Shown one piece after another: positions 62,142 through 64,000 of a DNA stretch of 64,000 nt. Position numbers and translations under genes: made by a program. Origin of the DNA: Streptomyces sp. NBC_01298 (GTDB lineage Bacteria; Actinomycetota; Actinomycetes; Streptomycetales; Streptomycetaceae); NCBI RefSeq assembly GCF_035978755.1, contig NZ_CP108414.1, forward strand, positions 5,022,001-5,086,000, written 5' to 3'. Every line of letters begins with the position of its first letter. The stretch's first letter is position 1. Under the pieces are notes generated by a model that ran no database searches, was not told where the DNA came from, and saw only the letters and a list, made by a program, of their open reading frames with translations.

Positions 62142-62156
62142 GTGGGAGATCCCGGG

Positions 62157-63326
62157 TCAGTTGCCCGCCGCGAGCGGGTTCACGATCCATTCGCCGCGCC
62201 GCATGACGCCCCGGACGTCGAAGGCGGAGTCGAGGACGACGAGGTCCGCGTACTTGCCGGGCTCCAGCGAGCCGACCTGGTCGTAGACGCCGATCAGCTT
62301 GGCCGGGTTGGCGGAGATCGCCTGGACCACGGACTCGACGGGGAGCTTGTCGAGGGTGACCGACCGCTTGAAGGCGGTGTCCAGGGTGAGCGTGGACCCG
62401 GCGATGGACCCGCCCTCGACGAGGCGGGCGACGCCCTCCTTGACCTCCACCTCCAGCGGGCCGAGGTGGTAGATCCCGTCGCCGAAGCCGGCCGCGTCCA
62501 TCGCGTCGGTGATCAGGGCCACCCGGTTCGCGCCCGCGTGGTGGAAGGCCAGCTCCAGCATGGCCGGGTGCAGGTGGGTGCCGTCGTTGATCAGCTCGAC
62601 GGTGACCCGCTCGTCCTCCAGCAGGGCCGCGATGGGGCCGGGGGCGCGGTGCTCCAGGCCGGGCATCGCGTTGTAGAGGTGGGTGGCCACGGTCGCGCCG
62701 GCGTCGATGGCCTCGCAGGTCTGCTCGTACGTGGAGTCCGTGTGGCCGATCGCCGCGATGACCCCGTGCTCGGCGAGCAGCCGTACGGAGTCCAGGCCGC
62801 CGGGGAGCTCGGTGGCGAGGGTGAACATGCGGGCGGCGCCGTGCGAGGCGTCGATCAGCTTGCGGACCTCGGCCGGGTCGGGGTCGCGCAGCAGGTCTTC
62901 CTTGTGCGCGCCCTTGCGGCAGGGGTTGATGAAGGGGCCCTCGAAGTGGATGCCCGCGATGTCGCCCTGCTGGGTCAGCTCGGCGAGCAGTCCGGCGCGG
63001 CGGGCCAGTTCGTCCAGGTCGCCGGTGACGGTGGAGGCGACCAGGGTGGTGGTGCCGTGCTCGCGGTGGGTCCGTACGCCCTTGAGCACCTCCTCGGCGG
63101 TGCCGGAGGTGAAGGAGGCCCCGCCGCCGCCGTGGTTGTGCATGTCGACGAAGCCGGGGACGATCAGGCACCCGGTGAGGTCGACGACGGCCGCGTTCTC
63201 GTCCGCGCTGCCGGCGATGCGCTCGCCGTCGACGATGAGGCGTCCGCCCTTGACGATGCCCGTGGGCAGCACCACGTCGGCGCCGGAGAGAACGGTGCTG
63301 CGGCCCACATGTGCGCTTCCGGACAT
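62157..63326 (-). CDS. nagA: N-acetylglucosamine-6-phosphate deacetylase
   Basis: 389 residues from ATG 63326 (GGAGGT upstream; overlaps the nagK stop by three bases). It converts GlcNAc-6-P to glucosamine-6-P, the signal metabolite that releases DasR. Metal motifs: GFVDMHNHGGGGASF, HFEGPFINPCRKGAH, AAIGHTDSTY, THLYNAM, and the catalytic Asp in LITDAMDAAG. The order nagK-nagA is that of Streptomyces. DasR control is established in S. coelicolor; its operator would lie upstream of nagK, outside the window. Confidence 0.95.
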   Translation of the reverse strand: MSGSAHVGRSTVLSGADVVLPTGIVKGGRLIVDGERIAGSADENAAVVDLTGCLIVPGFVDMHNHGGGGASFTSGTAEEVLKGVRTHREHGTTTLVASTVTGDLDELARRAGLLAELTQQGDIAGIHFEGPFINPCRKGAHKEDLLRDPDPAEVRKLIDASHGAARMFTLATELPGGLDSVRLLAEHGVIAAIGHTDSTYEQTCEAIDAGATVATHLYNAMPGLEHRAPGPIAALLEDERVTVELINDGTHLHPAMLELAFHHAGANRVALITDAMDAAGFGDGIYHLGPLEVEVKEGVARLVEGGSIAGSTLTLDTAFKRSVTLDKLPVESVVQAISANPAKLIGVYDQVGSLEPGKYADLVVLDSAFDVRGVMRRGEWIVNPLAAGN

Positions 63327-64000
63327 CAGGCAGGTACCTCCGTGGCGAGTAGATCCCAGGCGAGCAGCCCTGCACCCAGGCATCCGGCGGTGTCCCCGAG
63401 GGCGGCCGGAACGATGTGGGGCAGCCGCTGGAACGTCACGCGTTCCTCGACGGCCGTCCGTAGTGGTGTGAACAAGGTTTCCCCGGCCTCGGCCAGTCCG
63501 CCACCGATGATCAGCGTGCGCGGGTCCAGCAGGGTGATCGCGGTGACCAGCCCGTCGGCCAGGGCGCCGATGGCGGCGAGCCAGACCTCCCGGGCGCGCT
63601 CGTCGCCGGATTCGACGGCCTTGGCGCAGTCCGCGGCGTCCGCTTCGGGGTCGCCGGAGGCGGCCGCCCAGGCGCGGCTGACGGCGGAGGCGGAGGCGAG
63701 GGTCTCCAGGCAGCCGCGCTGGCCGCAGCCGCAGGCGGGTCCGCCGGGGCGGACCACGATGTGGCCGATCTCGCCCGCGTACCCGTGCGCGCCGGCCTCG
63801 ATGCGGCCGGCGATGCCGATGGCTCCGGCGATGCCGGTGCCGAGGGGGACGAACAGGAAGCGGTCGGCGCCGCGGCCCGCGCCGATGCGGCCTTCGGCGA
63901 GTCCGCCCGTGCGGACGTCGTGGCCGAGCGCGACCGGGATGCCGCCGAGGCGTCTGCCGAGCAGTTCGCGCATCGGGACGTCGCGCCAGCCCAGGTTCGC
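63326..64000 (-). CDS. nagK: ROK-family N-acetylglucosamine kinase, N-terminus beyond window
   Basis: 225 residues visible; the frame is open to the right edge, so the start and the N-terminal ATP loop lie outside. The ROK zinc signature is GEIGHIVVRPGGPACGCGQR followed by GCLETLAS, and the C-terminal part has LLDPRTLIIGGGLAEAGETL. Its place upstream of nagA, with coupled ATGA overlap, identifies it as the kinase that phosphorylates GlcNAc. Kinase identity is by context; other ROK sugars are possible. Confidence 0.88.
   Translation of the reverse strand, partial: ANLGWRDVPMRELLGRRLGGIPVALGHDVRTGGLAEGRIGAGRGADRFLFVPLGTGIAGAIGIAGRIEAGAHGYAGEIGHIVVRPGGPACGCGQRGCLETLASASAVSRAWAAASGDPEADAADCAKAVESGDERAREVWLAAIGALADGLVTAITLLDPRTLIIGGGLAEAGETLFTPLRTAVEERVTFQRLPHIVPAALGDTAGCLGAGLLAWDLLATEVPA

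Overview
The window is about 72-75 % G+C (estimated by eye), with strong G/C third-position bias, many GTG and TTG starts, and mycothiol, MsiK, CarD, CdgB, RsiG and SenS/SenR/HbpS genes. Together these point to the core chromosome of a Streptomyces. The gene order matches, from memory, the S. coelicolor stretch from about SCO4163 to SCO4285 (sulfurtransferase, nur, mshA, gpmA, phoU-phoR-phoP, carD, ispD-ispF-cysS, msiK, a SoxR-target reductase, hbpS/senS/senR, terD, cdgB, nagA-nagK). It is ordinary vegetative backbone with small lineage-specific insertions; no large biosynthetic cluster, prophage or CRISPR array is visible.

Layout. 0-8.3 kb: a truncated membrane protein with a poly-Gln tract, a DUF2993 protein, a sulfurtransferase/DUF1416 pair behind a cysteine-containing leader peptide, three translationally coupled membrane-anchored paralogues, and a nitrobindin-like protein. 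8.3-15 kb: the Fur-family regulator Nur, a YgfZ-like protein, a MITE-like inverted-repeat element, dtd, the c-di-GMP-dependent anti-sigma factor RsiG, an Eis-like acetyltransferase, a PrmC-like methyltransferase, and an XRE regulator behind a perfect 24-bp palindrome. 15-23 kb: a receiver-PP2C phosphatase, an NlpC/P60 hydrolase, mshA with a sigma-R-type promoter, a YbjN protein, an MFS transporter and gpmA. 23-25 kb: a variable patch with an FG-GAP pseudogene and small hypotheticals, including a cysteine-rich 50-residue protein. 25-38.5 kb: phoU divergent from phoRP across PHO-box-like repeats, a lipoprotein, carD, ispD-ispF-cysS-rlmB, a DoxX protein, a nucleotidyltransferase and msiK. 38.6-41 kb: mobile-element debris (direct repeats and a broken tnpB) beside tRNA-Thr(UGU). 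41-51 kb: a FAD oxidoreductase, a DsbA-like lipoprotein, a small-molecule kinase, GNATs, a reductase behind a SoxR box, and a soluble two-component pair. 51-64 kb: SenR/SenS/HbpS, an M1 peptidase, TerD, ArfB, a flavin reductase, the diguanylate cyclase CdgB, a CBM protein, a PfkB sugar kinase and nagA/nagK, which run off the right edge.

Themes. Phosphate control (PhoRP/PhoU), thiol and redox control (mshA, SoxR box, SenS/SenR/HbpS) and GlcNAc use (nagA, nagK, and msiK behind a DasR-like site) recur. A c-di-GMP synthase (CdgB) and a c-di-GMP effector (RsiG, the anti-sigma of WhiG) both lie here, and the cdgB upstream region carries a BldD-like box and a CRP-like palindrome. The best leads for follow-up are the cysteine leader peptide, the CTAG-flanked MITE, the 24-bp operator, the cysteine-rich mini-protein, the split tnpB with its conserved hairpin, and the regulatory region of cdgB.
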